In this document: in pieces, positions 29,501 to 36,391 of the stretch
How the letters are laid out: each line of letters begins with the position of its first letter
Position numbering within the stretch: position 1 is the stretch's first letter
NCBI GenBank assembly: GCA_030429175.1
Contig: JAUIDD010000014.1
Span: 1 to 54,187, forward strand
Length of the DNA stretch: 54,187 nt
Direction of reading: 5' to 3'
Source: Gammaproteobacteria bacterium
GTDB lineage: Bacteria; Pseudomonadota; Gammaproteobacteria; Coxiellales; Coxiellaceae
Program-made: the position numbers and the translations under genes
Notes under the pieces: generated by a model
The model's database searches: none
What the model was told of the DNA's origin: nothing
What the model saw: the letters and a program-made list of their open reading frames with translations, nothing else

Positions 29501-29554
29501 GCAGACCACAGCATGGTATTTGATCTTGTGATATATCTCATTAATTCTGCTCAT
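20516..29554 (-). CDS. Giant exported protein, 3012 aa, unknown function
   Basis: I recognise no family. The N-terminus has a basic start and a hydrophobic stretch (HAVVCLGVLFGCVTVYSAG) consistent with a Sec signal. Residues ~35-2480 are rich in Asn, Ser, Gln and Thr and mostly helical, with a recurring degenerate NPxxA-x-x-I element suggesting an alpha-solenoid. A hydrophobic, Ala/Gly-rich section follows at about 2505-2660 (VVGVATVASAVYFFPADVAA), then coiled coil to ~2930 and a disordered acidic, proline-containing tail. Apart from two cysteines in the signal region, its 14 cysteines form seven close pairs (for example C98/C105), as expected for disulfides outside the cytoplasm. It is last in a three-gene operon, 33 bp after the 625-aa gene. 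An adhesin, toxin or envelope scaffold are all possible. Confidence 0.8.
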   Translation of the reverse strand: MSRINEIYHKIKYHAVVCLGVLFGCVTVYSAGTITGNQTSSGTQNIANSTKASPDITNLKKLIDQNYSTSIATLLKSMLPTAAPGIIETLTNINSNNCTASESVCAYLQRNQPKVTSAFMQILSMPAGGLSQSNMQQLATLVLDRVQNGKPFMGLIAAVTQLGYLQQSYPTVVNYIINNPNQLDYINQLIQEVSINAKQTYIGEINQALKTINNPGAVTLINNILPSLSLMSVEILQAILTGNCVPGQGVQCDLLPDSSVAPVLPALFLSNLQIIQSYTSKLNSSSVLGLVNMLLTAQNNGGNATNSIQNFEIIASFIGGQSAADLVLAFQSQSNILELITKNLNTYMSDNKGLPVSGFLVDLLKQLPPKNVVSLLTNLVAPTSCPNQTYSCFNIQSNAQRIQAALLTLNSMKNQLSSSQMLQLAKWVSSQASTNGSVNSFLQALQSLTTKIPADVAFKVFMNNKNSGSLGIILNNTPQLYYAVNNFINTSKSSLSATQIQKFQEIIYGVRANSVSVIENDLSSLYTQLQNFDKFPAAVDSIKPILKSAAINAALKNMNSTLMTSKVSNYSLGLHKLAQQVSLPNSDVDNMQMPGFVTVSTPSYWNGLSKTIVAPDHPSIAGSGKAGLSATPPTYTKNISHQAYMKEFTQWFISNASNQLQSAILWAYGAKASNMTSDISSSQLVGAQSVPYLGGKPTSLKNLLKVFLTSVTVYNGDTEIPWSWYRTNALSNRLNYYNTKVYNENIQKDYVKLFLNLKAYQNFHKNTFYSDYYRTTQNLDFSVNGQPATWNTMIKSLMVALSKDPSASSNIDSIVGVSNLHFNITSPNLTKSASERSSNWLNQVLSSKSTIGTAFYRAQFSASPVVKAGAPALQKAIYEYAIKNIGNQNVGNVIAGYANALQQLTIATRPDNVTSQQWNNIINQQITALVNNPASSVNFPSASTFSSAIQAINSLPAYLMPYKSTIETAFYSKIALAPTAIANANTVATNFISALNAFKQLPNFGNPLSLLFFTNMLEHPNVAPAAQVVVNNFIKTGIFAGAGLPKYQLPTVPNAELYRNLVDSIHKYFLTNLNNPNLAQAATSISQGFQYIVSNASSGQSGSSPVLQMPAYKALLTYAINNPYSLNGISNGILQLNDLLDANLSIKRMSLGFDIQPFLNDISKGYIRLIENNAQDSNVYELASSYALSFWNLDFNMLDPTGNNSNLLKAAFELISTQPASAQIIISNLTKISANNSLLINIADSFFGKGLIDQKLKTQIVGSVTTYFQQNYSNSEVVSVTKSYANLMEYINTNLSTLQSLFKQNNSSDTATLQPTLEKLLSTVSAHPGQASDMLLALKQVVGDKNTVSKGIIVSYLENNISKPNLSANIANINSSLTLIEKLKQATSDFPAPGNYPKAIIPAPSKSDQAEVLTLSEVNKIPWNQYLDNLQQQLKINPSQVYSDLNVISLLREKNIFSKINITAALSTTDENNLIQAIWNYARKNANSNNLPTTIETFRENITKYFGLIKGSYSDFGQSGSTAQDEIKPVFSTNWMNQNGTPNGISEASIVKTLAANPANSTAILQSYANIPTYASSINSFATNNAVLAGLGVAVKDSTQKVNSASTNAKNTLMSAITQYIANNGSSPNLNSNLNGFNNALKSIESAASSPSGQYMQSLDGGIYWKEFVSKMFMNLEANPASGPAIASTFNSMLQQYSAIKFYTNKLEYESLNNVTQAVINLRKYYLNKSNNINVQMNINTINSYLSGISQQSKNTYYPVNFVKQLKTLKRVWNLSNQMGGGGFFSKSENMSLFFRLHPSFGVSTQETVALSVAKYGRNLYTPPSIAVPLMKLLSNNMTNPNAEEVINNYMSSISQADKIIAGNPILDDSTAAAIWNILAQNNADFNSTRFFVTLQSTMTAINKFVSINHKKIALNALADFINQNASSKYMNSLMPAFTKLIQFMAEPENETNSNLWASFKMASQLIANNNVTSNVINAFTLLLKDQAKNKYLPDVIQQLANSDVTTQNLTSFNIDTINQLLSNGRIDPAGIVLSSQMNLNQSLLKAYLDFSNATQILSANKNSPEYQTYINTINSNKRYLNNILSYLYKPNVQAKVDHYLNVGHTSDVINVLNAVVLAQLTTNYAKSINAVNGNAYFSMSDVNTLFSKLMTSLKPPTVSKLDGYINLLKNPALDIPSTSSAALEQMRNQVVYNQYLTIINNKLSTYDSNSESCTSTSNSTFCKLTAEQTAIANCMSSSSSSADCSPNTLATTYKLPAPNTLKLEKPFGNNELNNAKLITIFNQDPLKAYNNLVLPNAPNLTTAQKEIIKWAIMNKKINATQFGELLTGLQTYSEAKQDAGNDPNALFSSLENNATNAATDHALLLNLAAEYQAQQQGTTLSQEFAASSSSTAFLNKYLFSTYNPFNLVNYTIKGGSNSNYYSKAIVSFDEDNLSYTSVLVASELTQSQEGEITGSASMQQFVKQAITPLYECETSNKLKEFACQAGREFKAIGDGIKHMFSGSKWYDFLLDAVVGVATVASAVYFFPADVAAFAAEAATTIGTVATLGAAYVTVQAAVDTFAGGANTKVAKNINTALGFVGFIIPELGLAEMGANMAEACAGSGTGTASCIADNAKGFVTMVKSSFSSSNLTIFQHIMSSAESLMMIGGALYGISSLSVTKFGNIDSAAFRTAGYFKDVSLEINAELTKNDAVSSLDSDDAINVMLRIDSIKEQIYSLLAKISDAKGSLAYEKITSELFSARETLKEANDAILNSQAVKSPDFQIKLIKAKFSTDVLAINKLNAELTDATADAQANPSTQATKKINLLESAQEALKQSVARDYDEFEQLTQQQQIQILSQGTQWPQIIEGLHSFSAGESVNIDASPDSGASVETQTLKNIPARLTEIELQIAEYKKGRLGSVQNSDAIAELRKEAKQLQGILKDKLVKGTLKENVASKFNSVRNMFDKLVHSSEKQTVTASPDDIDSVLSPHKSNDDAGPSLTDNEVKAQDDDPEKQRPLELAPSVKPDNS

Positions 29555-29587
29555 TTTAAGCTACCACACTAAAACTAAACATAGTGA

Positions 29588-31465
29588 CTACTCCTGATTC
29601 GCTCCCTCAACATATTCCTGTGAACTATTAACTGTTCCTGATGGCGCCTCTGGCACTGATGTTCCAATGACACTATTGGACGCTGCTACACCATTCGTAG
29701 CTTGTGGATCAGACACTGTACCACTTGCCGCTTTTGGTGCAATCGCGGCATCACTCACAGCTGTGCTTGATTTAGCTCTAGTTAAAGAACGCCAAATCGT
29801 ATGACCCACTGATTTCAGTTTACCGATAAGACGTCCAAATAAACCGCTCACACCTGTAGTTGATTTAGGACCTTTTGCTTCCAAACTTGGAGTGTTAATT
29901 GATTCAGGATCTTTTGCTTCCAAACTTTGAGTCTTATAAGAATCGAAGACTTGATTTAAAACATTACTTAAAAATCCAACTTTTTTTGTGCTCGATGCCG
30001 TAGTTGATGTGTCCTTTTTTACCGTTCTTGAAACTTTTTTAGTGTCTACACCAAACAGTTTATCTAACACTCTCTTAACAAGCGCTGGATCGCTCCCGAA
30101 TATATTTTCTTCCCCACTCGTTGCGTCATCAAAAATATTGTCAGATGCAAAAGTTTCATTATACTCTTTAGTTATTGATCTTATAATTGTCTCAAGGTTC
30201 GATGACTGTAGTGTTTTTATTGTAGATTCAGTGGCATTTTCCTTTATTCCTGCGAGATATTTTTCAGAAAATTCATTATTATATTTGTCAGCCCATACTT
30301 GTATTTCAGTTAAAGCTACTTCAGCCTTAGGCTTCAATTTACCTTTATATTGAGTTCGAATGTCTTCTATAAGTTGCTGTGTATTAGTCAGCGATAATTC
30401 CTCTGCAATTTGCTTTCTTATCTTGGGCTTAAGTGCCTTTTTCATGTTCTTTAAAACGTCTGTCTTCACTGCATCTCTAAATCCATCGTTATAAAGTTCA
30501 TATAGTTTTTCATAAGCTTCTGGATCAATTTCTTGTGGATCCTGAACCTGATCCTGCTTTAAGCGTCTAAGATTAGTATTTTCTACCTTCGATCTTCCTG
30601 AACCAGCTTTCGAGAGTACACGATTAGCTTGTTCATAAAGATTGGCATTATTTTTAATACTTTTCTCAAGTGATGAAAGCTCTGCTAAATGTGAATCTAC
30701 AAGGCTATTTAGATAATCATCCTTAACTGCAGCAATTGACTTTTGCAAATCTTTAAGACTATATCCACTTAAAGGACTATTTTTAAACTCACTTATAGAC
30801 TCCTTGAAGCTATCTGTGCTACTAGATAAAAAGCTTACACCGTTAGTTGTTGTAGTTTCGCTTAGCTTACTTGCTAATTTTGCTTCTAAAGCCTGGGCTC
30901 TCTCTAATAACTCATTTTTTATTGCTATTTCAGCTTGACTTAAATTTTCCATAACTTCGTCAAAAGTATAACCGCCATCACTTGAGTCATTATTACCTGT
31001 TACATTTTTTAACTGTTCCAATCTAGTATTCGATACAGCTAATTGTTCAGCATAGATACTCAATTTACTATTTAATTCAGTACCCATCTGACTCATCATA
31101 TCTTGAACTTCCGCTATATGCTCTTGAAGCAATGCAGTCTTAACTGGCATCGATAATTTCTCTATCAAATTCTGTGTATCTACTTCAGTCTTACTCCCGT
31201 CTTTAAGATCAATCTTGTATAAACCATAATGATCAACATGTGTTAGAATTTGCTCGTTTGTTGCATCAGTATCTAAGCCCAAAGCCTCTGCTATAGAGCT
31301 GATATCATCTGAATTAAAATCATCGCTATTATTTTTAAGAAGATATTCCAACTCTGCATCAGCACTATCTGGAGTATAAAAATCCCCTAACTCAATTGCA
31401 TAAGTAAACGTACTAACACTGAGTAGTAGACTTGTAAATAACATTATTATTGTTTTCTTGACCAT
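29588..31465 (-). CDS. Exported coiled-coil protein, 625 aa, operon partner of giant protein
   Basis: Not recognised as any known family. A clear signal peptide (MVKKTIIMLFTSLLLSVSTFTYA) is followed by an acidic N-terminal region with LGLDTDATNEQI. A long helical/coiled-coil body (about residues 110-420) comes next, then a basic segment with GLFGRLIGKLKS (near 545) and a Ser/Thr/Ala-rich disordered tail. No cysteines were seen in the mature part. It shares both the LGLD-DAT element and the FGRLI element with the upstream 413-aa protein, so the two are probably diverged paralogues. AGGA precedes the ATG. The gene lies 23 bp after its upstream neighbour. Confidence 0.8.
   Translation of the reverse strand: MVKKTIIMLFTSLLLSVSTFTYAIELGDFYTPDSADAELEYLLKNNSDDFNSDDISSIAEALGLDTDATNEQILTHVDHYGLYKIDLKDGSKTEVDTQNLIEKLSMPVKTALLQEHIAEVQDMMSQMGTELNSKLSIYAEQLAVSNTRLEQLKNVTGNNDSSDGGYTFDEVMENLSQAEIAIKNELLERAQALEAKLASKLSETTTTNGVSFLSSSTDSFKESISEFKNSPLSGYSLKDLQKSIAAVKDDYLNSLVDSHLAELSSLEKSIKNNANLYEQANRVLSKAGSGRSKVENTNLRRLKQDQVQDPQEIDPEAYEKLYELYNDGFRDAVKTDVLKNMKKALKPKIRKQIAEELSLTNTQQLIEDIRTQYKGKLKPKAEVALTEIQVWADKYNNEFSEKYLAGIKENATESTIKTLQSSNLETIIRSITKEYNETFASDNIFDDATSGEENIFGSDPALVKRVLDKLFGVDTKKVSRTVKKDTSTTASSTKKVGFLSNVLNQVFDSYKTQSLEAKDPESINTPSLEAKGPKSTTGVSGLFGRLIGKLKSVGHTIWRSLTRAKSSTAVSDAAIAPKAASGTVSDPQATNGVAASNSVIGTSVPEAPSGTVNSSQEYVEGANQE
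29862..29939. repeat. Two tandem 39-bp units inside the 625-aa gene
   Basis: Two adjacent 39-bp units encode SLEAKDPESINTP and SLEAKGPKSTTGV, a 13-residue duplication in the disordered linker before the FGRLI segment. The nucleotide copies share CTTTTGCTTCCAAACTT, which points to recent slippage or duplication. Confidence 0.8.
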
Positions 31466-31488
31466 TGTAATATCTTCCTAATTCAATT

Positions 31489-32730
31489 TTAAGGCTGATT
31501 TTGTGGTATGGCATTATTCGGACCTAAACCATCTCCTTCTTGAGGTGCAAAATTTAGGTTTGAACTATTACTGCTTGATACATCATCATTACTATTTTTA
31601 GTTGGTGAACGAATAAGTCTTCCAAATAAATTTTTCACGCTGCCAATAATACGTGTACCTAGACTCGGCTTCTTTATGTTTTTAAGGGCTTGCATAAGTG
31701 CGTTTGATACTGTTACATTTACTGTACTATCATCTTTAGCTATTCGTAAATAATCGCCCACCACACTTTCAACAAATGCAGGTGAATATCCAGACCAATC
31801 CCCGTTAATACTAGGTAGATCAGCATTTAATTGACCAGATTTATCGATAAATGTTGCATATTTTTTACAACTTGATAACACCAGATTCTTTAATTTTAGC
31901 AAATTAGCTTTATCAAAATCTTCTGTGTTGAGATCCGAGCTATTAGCTAGTGTTTTCAATGCAGTTTGAAACTTTGTATTTTTTTCAAGACTTGATTTTA
32001 CAATAGCTTCTTTTACAGCTAAATTCATTTTAGATTTTAAAGCGTTAAACTTACTAGCATCATGCCATGAATTTTCAAAATCTGAAAATTGATCAGTAAT
32101 ATCAGTAGATTTTAGTATACTACTACCAATTGCACTTTTATAAGTTTGCATTAATTGAGTCATGTCTGATGCTAATGTTGCATGAGCTGTCATCACAGCA
32201 TCAAAACGCTTATCAACAGTTCTATCTATAGCTGGTCCAGAATCAAAAATTGAATCTGTAATTGCACTTATTGCTTGATATTTTTCCGGAGATAAATATG
32301 CTTGAGCTAATTTATTGATGCTATCTTTTTTGAAGCGTAAAATAGCTGATTGAACCTTCTCAGGTGATTTCATAAATAAATTTGATGCGCTAATACTTTT
32401 TGGTGCTGCCCCGTCTAGTGTGTCTGATGATGTATTTATATTTAGACTACTGAGCGCCTGTCTAATATCTTCAGATGTTGCATCTTCGTCTAAACCTAAT
32501 AAATTTTTAAGTGGATTCCAATCAGAATCACTAGCTCGATGTTCTTGGCCTTTAATTGCTTCCTCGTAATCTTTCAAAAAAGCACCAGCATCTCCATTAT
32601 ACAGCTCACTAATATGATCCATAGCAGCTGCATCTTCAGGAACAACCATATCCAATGTAAGCGCATAAGTACTCGCACTTAAACATAACACTAAACTCGC
32701 GACCAAGGCTGTTATCAATTTTCTTATCAT
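31489..32730 (-). CDS. Exported helical protein, 413 aa, first gene of the operon
   Basis: Not recognised. The signal peptide is MIRKLITALVASLVLCLSASTYA. The mature protein starts with an acidic helical region containing LLGLDEDATSEDIRQAL, superficially like the start of a J-domain but with no HPD. A mostly helical body of about 250 residues follows, then KNLFGRLIRSPTKNSND and a disordered Ser/Asn-rich tail. It is the smaller relative of the following 625-aa protein. A good promoter candidate lies about 35 bp upstream. The role is unknown; a periplasmic helper or co-secreted partner of the giant protein is a reasonable inference. Confidence 0.8.
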   Translation of the reverse strand: MIRKLITALVASLVLCLSASTYALTLDMVVPEDAAAMDHISELYNGDAGAFLKDYEEAIKGQEHRASDSDWNPLKNLLGLDEDATSEDIRQALSSLNINTSSDTLDGAAPKSISASNLFMKSPEKVQSAILRFKKDSINKLAQAYLSPEKYQAISAITDSIFDSGPAIDRTVDKRFDAVMTAHATLASDMTQLMQTYKSAIGSSILKSTDITDQFSDFENSWHDASKFNALKSKMNLAVKEAIVKSSLEKNTKFQTALKTLANSSDLNTEDFDKANLLKLKNLVLSSCKKYATFIDKSGQLNADLPSINGDWSGYSPAFVESVVGDYLRIAKDDSTVNVTVSNALMQALKNIKKPSLGTRIIGSVKNLFGRLIRSPTKNSNDDVSSSNSSNLNFAPQEGDGLGPNNAIPQNQP

Positions 32731-32764
32731 AATCTGATATCCACATACACGCCCACATACTAAC

Positions 32765-32792
32765 AGAATAGTACATAAATAATGTTTAACAA
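32765..32792 (-). promoter_or_regulatory. Candidate sigma-70 promoter for the three-gene secreted operon
   Basis: On the minus strand TTGTTA (32787-32792) and TATTCT (32765-32770) are spaced by 16 bp, in the AT-rich gap between the serB-type gene and the 413-aa gene. No other obvious promoter was seen in the short gaps inside the operon. Confidence 0.45.
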
Positions 32793-32886
32793 GTATGGCT
32801 GTTGTTATCTTATTGAATAAAAATAAAAGATATCAATGGATTGTAAAAAAATGTCGAAAACTATTGCGATATTACAATTAATTGCT

Positions 32887-33642
32887 TTAACTTATTGAAA
32901 AATTCGACAAAAGTGTACTCGCTTGCTGATAAAAAACTTGGGCTTCACCATTCAAAGCTGTTACTTCAATGGCTGTTAACCCTAAAGCAAGTACCGGTGC
33001 AATCGACTGTGATCTGATGTAATAGTCTGAAAGTTCGGCAATTTTCTTGCGATAAAACGCGCCACCATAACCGATAAAACGTGCAACTTCAGGCTTAACC
33101 GCCATATCATTCATCCCATCACCAATCCAGATAAGACGTGGATGCTGCTGTTTAAGGTGCTGTGCGACGATACGCTTACCATCTTTTTGTGCGGGTAGCG
33201 CGGTTGCATCGTAGTCGCGATAAGTACCATCGTCAGCAAATTGTAAATCTACTGCAACTACATGATTTGCATCGACGCCTAACATCTCCCCAAATAATTT
33301 AACTGCAGGGTTAACACCTGCTGATACGATATAAACCGCTTTACCTAAACTGTGTAGCGTTTCAATAAGCTTTACTATATCTGAAACCCGCTGAGTAAAG
33401 TATTTTTCGCCTAATGATACAACTTGATGATAACTCGGTTTTACCAAGTCTAAGCGTTCTTTATATAGTGATGATGTAATCCCCGCTTCGCTCATCGCAT
33501 ACTCAGTGAGTTCTTGAATACGCTTACCAACACCATTTTCATCAGCTAATACCTCAATACCCTCAATAAAACTTAAGGTACCATCACAGTCAAATACGAA
33601 AGCATCGATCGGTTCAGAAATCATATAATCTTGCTGAGCCAT
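32887..33642 (-). CDS. serB: HAD-family phosphoserine phosphatase-like protein
   Basis: The 251-aa protein is a haloacid-dehalogenase phosphatase. Motif I FDCDGTLS carries the nucleophile D18 and acid D20, motif II is VSAG (near residue 108), and motif IV is WIGDGMNDMAVK. The helical cap lies between motifs I and II, as in phosphoserine phosphatases. The likely reaction is hydrolysis of phosphoserine to serine. This fits a serA-type dehydrogenase gene 1.6 kb away, but related HAD enzymes with other substrates cannot be excluded. It is divergent from the symporter gene. Confidence 0.75.
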   Translation of the reverse strand: MAQQDYMISEPIDAFVFDCDGTLSFIEGIEVLADENGVGKRIQELTEYAMSEAGITSSLYKERLDLVKPSYHQVVSLGEKYFTQRVSDIVKLIETLHSLGKAVYIVSAGVNPAVKLFGEMLGVDANHVVAVDLQFADDGTYRDYDATALPAQKDGKRIVAQHLKQQHPRLIWIGDGMNDMAVKPEVARFIGYGGAFYRKKIAELSDYYIRSQSIAPVLALGLTAIEVTALNGEAQVFYQQASTLLSNFSIS

Positions 33643-33797
33643 GTTTCTCTCTTCATATACATTATAAAATGGTACATTTTAACAAAACCACCTATATCTT
33701 GCACGACAATTAGATAATAAATCAGCACCCACTGTATTTGCTGTTGTAGCTTTTTCAATTTTTTGAAATTATGTTTTAGTTATGGCAGGATAGCTAG

Positions 33798-35141
33798 ATG
33801 AATGCACAAAAGCCACTCTGGGCATCGCAAACTTCTTTTATCTTCGCTGCATCGGCTGCTGCAATTGGCCTTGGTAATATCTGGCGTTTTCCTTATTTAG
33901 TCGGTGAAAACGGTGGTGGTGTATTTGTTATTGCTTACCTCATATTCGTATGCTTACTTGGAATACCATTAATTCTTGCTGAGATTATTATCGGTCGTAT
34001 TACCCAAAAAAACCCTATGGCAGCACTCGCTGATGCTGCACGCCAATCGAACCACACACAGCTATGGGGACTCGTTGGGTTATTGGCCATTGTCACAAGT
34101 TTTTTAGTTGTTTCATATTATTGTGTTATATCAGGCTGGGTTGTTGATTATACTTTTCGTTCTATGATCGGTCAATTTAGCCATGCGACCGAGCAAACAA
34201 CGAGACTTACTTTTAAAATACTGCAGGGGAATCCCAAAGAAATGCTTGCCGCATCAACTTTTGTTTTGCTTGCAAGTCTTGTGATTAATTTATTTGGGAT
34301 TAAAAATGGCATAGAGCGCGCAATTATGATTATGTTTCCAGCGCTTTTGCTGATTATGTTATTTTTACTTGGTTATGCCGTTACAACCGATGGCTTTTGG
34401 CCTGCAGTGATATTTTTATTTAAGCCAGAAGATTATGAGCTGACGCGCAAAACTATTTTACTCGCACTTGGCCAAGCATTTTTTAGTGTGAATATTGGCA
34501 TGGGTATCACACTCATGTTCAGTGCCTATTTACCACGCCATGTCTCAAGCAAAACAGCAGCGTTTAGTATAGCAATAACCGATACGGCATTTGCATTAAT
34601 TGCAGGTTTGATTATTTTTCCGATTGTATTTACTTATCACATTAAACCCAGCAGTGGTCCTAGTTTGATTTTTCAATCACTGCCCATTGCTTTTGGCCAT
34701 ATGCCAGGTGGCAATATTATCGGCACATTATTTTTCTTTATGTTATTTTTTGCAGCCTTTTCATCTATTATTGCGCTACTCGAACCACTGATTTGTTTGC
34801 TCATCGAAAACTGTAACCTCAAACGCCCTAATGCTGTTGTCATTACGATTATTTGTACTTGGTTGATGAGTTTACTGACCATTGGTTCGTTTAGTAACAA
34901 ATCACTATTTTCTATATTCGACAAAACCTACTTTAAACATATCGACTTTATTACTGCATCCATTTTCTTACCTATTGGTGGATTAGGTATGGCGATTTTT
35001 GCTGGGTGGCTACTGAAAAAACCTCTGATCGAAAATTATCTCGGCTGGCATACCGAGCATCGTTGGTACAAGATCTGGCAGGGGTTACTGCGTTATTTCG
35101 CCCCTCTTGCAATTGTGATTGTGTTATTATCGTCCATTTAA
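33798..35141 (+). CDS. SNF-family sodium-dependent amino acid symporter
   Basis: The 447-aa inner-membrane protein belongs to the neurotransmitter:sodium symporter family (LeuT fold). The opening segment FAASAAAIGLGNIWRFPYL (residues ~12-30) is the family signature that forms the sodium and substrate sites. About eleven to twelve hydrophobic helices follow. Bacterial members import amino acids such as tyrosine, tryptophan or leucine. Here the gene sits between serine-biosynthesis-type genes, which hints at amino-acid uptake linked to serine metabolism but does not define the substrate. AGGA lies shortly before the ATG. Confidence 0.93.
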   Translation: MNAQKPLWASQTSFIFAASAAAIGLGNIWRFPYLVGENGGGVFVIAYLIFVCLLGIPLILAEIIIGRITQKNPMAALADAARQSNHTQLWGLVGLLAIVTSFLVVSYYCVISGWVVDYTFRSMIGQFSHATEQTTRLTFKILQGNPKEMLAASTFVLLASLVINLFGIKNGIERAIMIMFPALLLIMLFLLGYAVTTDGFWPAVIFLFKPEDYELTRKTILLALGQAFFSVNIGMGITLMFSAYLPRHVSSKTAAFSIAITDTAFALIAGLIIFPIVFTYHIKPSSGPSLIFQSLPIAFGHMPGGNIIGTLFFFMLFFAAFSSIIALLEPLICLLIENCNLKRPNAVVITIICTWLMSLLTIGSFSNKSLFSIFDKTYFKHIDFITASIFLPIGGLGMAIFAGWLLKKPLIENYLGWHTEHRWYKIWQGLLRYFAPLAIVIVLLSSI

Positions 35142-35220
35142 TGAGTCATATATTGATAAGAATTGCACACTTATATAACATCCGGTAGTATTCCTAGCTT
35201 TCAATCAGGGATAAATCACC

Positions 35221-36384
35221 ATGTACAATATTTTGACACTCAATAACATTGCCAAAATTGGCCTTGATCAATTCAATCCCAAACAATATAACATTTCTGG
35301 AAATACTGACACACCAGATGCGATTTTATTACGTTCACACAATATGCACGACATGCTTATACCACCATCAACACAATTAATTGTACGTGCCGGTGCTGGC
35401 ACCAATAACATTCCAACTGCAGAGATGACCAAGCTCGGTATTCCAGTACTTAACACACCAGGTGCTAATGCAAACGCGGTTAAAGAGCTTGTAATTACCG
35501 GCATGTTACTTGCGTGTCGTAATGTATGCACTGCTTGGAACTATGTAAATAGCCTTAAAGGTAAAACTGAAATTAAAAAAGAAGTTGAAGCACACAAGAA
35601 AAATTTTGCAGGCTTTGAGCTACCTGGCAAAACGCTCGGCGTCATTGGCCTTGGCAGTATTGGTGTTAAAGTCGCGAATGCTGCTTGTGGCCTTGATATG
35701 AAGGTCATCGGTTTTGATCCGGCAATGACCGTACAAAATGCATGGGAACTCAGTGCTAACGTACAAAAAGCAGATCAGCTTGCCGATGTATTTAAGCATG
35801 CAGACTTTATCAGCGTGCATGTACCATTGATCGACGCAACAAAAAATTTAATTAACGCAAAAGCTTTTTCAAGCATGAAAAAAGGCGTTGTTCTATTAAA
35901 CTTTGCACGTGATGGTATTATTGATAACCAAGTGTTATTAAAAGCACTCGAATCACAACAGGTTTCACGCTATGTATGTGACTTTCCAGAGCCCGAACTA
36001 CTCGAACACAACAACATCATCTGCCTCCCTCACCTAGGTGCATCTACACGCGAAGCCGAAGAAAACTGCGCTGTTATGGCAGCACATCAAATTCAACAGT
36101 TCCTTGAAGATGGTACGATCAAACATTCAGTTAATTTCCCTGCGGTAAAACTGCCACGCACTGAAGGCCATCGCATCAGTGTTGTGAATGCCAATGTACC
36201 TAAAATGGTCGCACAAATTTCTAGCGTATTATCTGATGCCAACTTAAACATTATCGATATGATTAATAAGTCTCGTGATAATATCGCTTATACGTTACTC
36301 GATATTGATAAACCCGCATCAAAAGAAATACTGGATAAAATAGCACAAATCGATGGGATTGTACGCGTTCGAAGCATTGCTTAA
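35221..36384 (+). CDS. serA: D-3-phosphoglycerate dehydrogenase-type enzyme with ACT domain
   Basis: The 387-aa NAD-dependent D-2-hydroxyacid dehydrogenase starts at ATG 35221. It has the substrate-loop VRAGAGTNNIP, the dinucleotide-binding LGVIGLGSIGVKVANAA (near residue 140), the catalytic arginine region NFARDGIID, and the catalytic histidine in CLPHLGASTREAEEN. A C-terminal ACT domain (from about residue 318, VNANVPKMVAQISSVL) is where serine feedback inhibition usually acts. This domain arrangement matches short-form phosphoglycerate dehydrogenase, the first step of serine synthesis. The gene is followed by a hairpin and a convergent gene. Confidence 0.88.
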   Translation: MYNILTLNNIAKIGLDQFNPKQYNISGNTDTPDAILLRSHNMHDMLIPPSTQLIVRAGAGTNNIPTAEMTKLGIPVLNTPGANANAVKELVITGMLLACRNVCTAWNYVNSLKGKTEIKKEVEAHKKNFAGFELPGKTLGVIGLGSIGVKVANAACGLDMKVIGFDPAMTVQNAWELSANVQKADQLADVFKHADFISVHVPLIDATKNLINAKAFSSMKKGVVLLNFARDGIIDNQVLLKALESQQVSRYVCDFPEPELLEHNNIICLPHLGASTREAEENCAVMAAHQIQQFLEDGTIKHSVNFPAVKLPRTEGHRISVVNANVPKMVAQISSVLSDANLNIIDMINKSRDNIAYTLLDIDKPASKEILDKIAQIDGIVRVRSIA

Positions 36385-36391
36385 TGTCATG

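Noticed and set aside
20516..29554. Giant protein as a two-partner-secretion (FhaB) or RTX toxin
   Set aside because: No TPS N-terminal domain, no beta-helix repeats, no GGxGxD calcium repeats and no TpsB-type or type I secretion gene alongside.
29988..30353. Plus-strand 121-aa ORF
   Set aside because: It is antisense to the coiled-coil coding region of the 625-aa gene, whose signal peptide and operon context make it the real gene.
31465..31489. Possible J-domain in the 413- and 625-aa proteins from the LGLD-DAT motif
   Set aside because: There is no HPD tripeptide or following helix pattern, and the proteins are exported, so the similarity is superficial.
36029..36040. CACCTAGGTG palindrome resembling the dispersed element
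   Set aside because: It lies in the conserved PHLGAST catalytic block of serA, lacks the GTGCC core and is explained by coding constraint.
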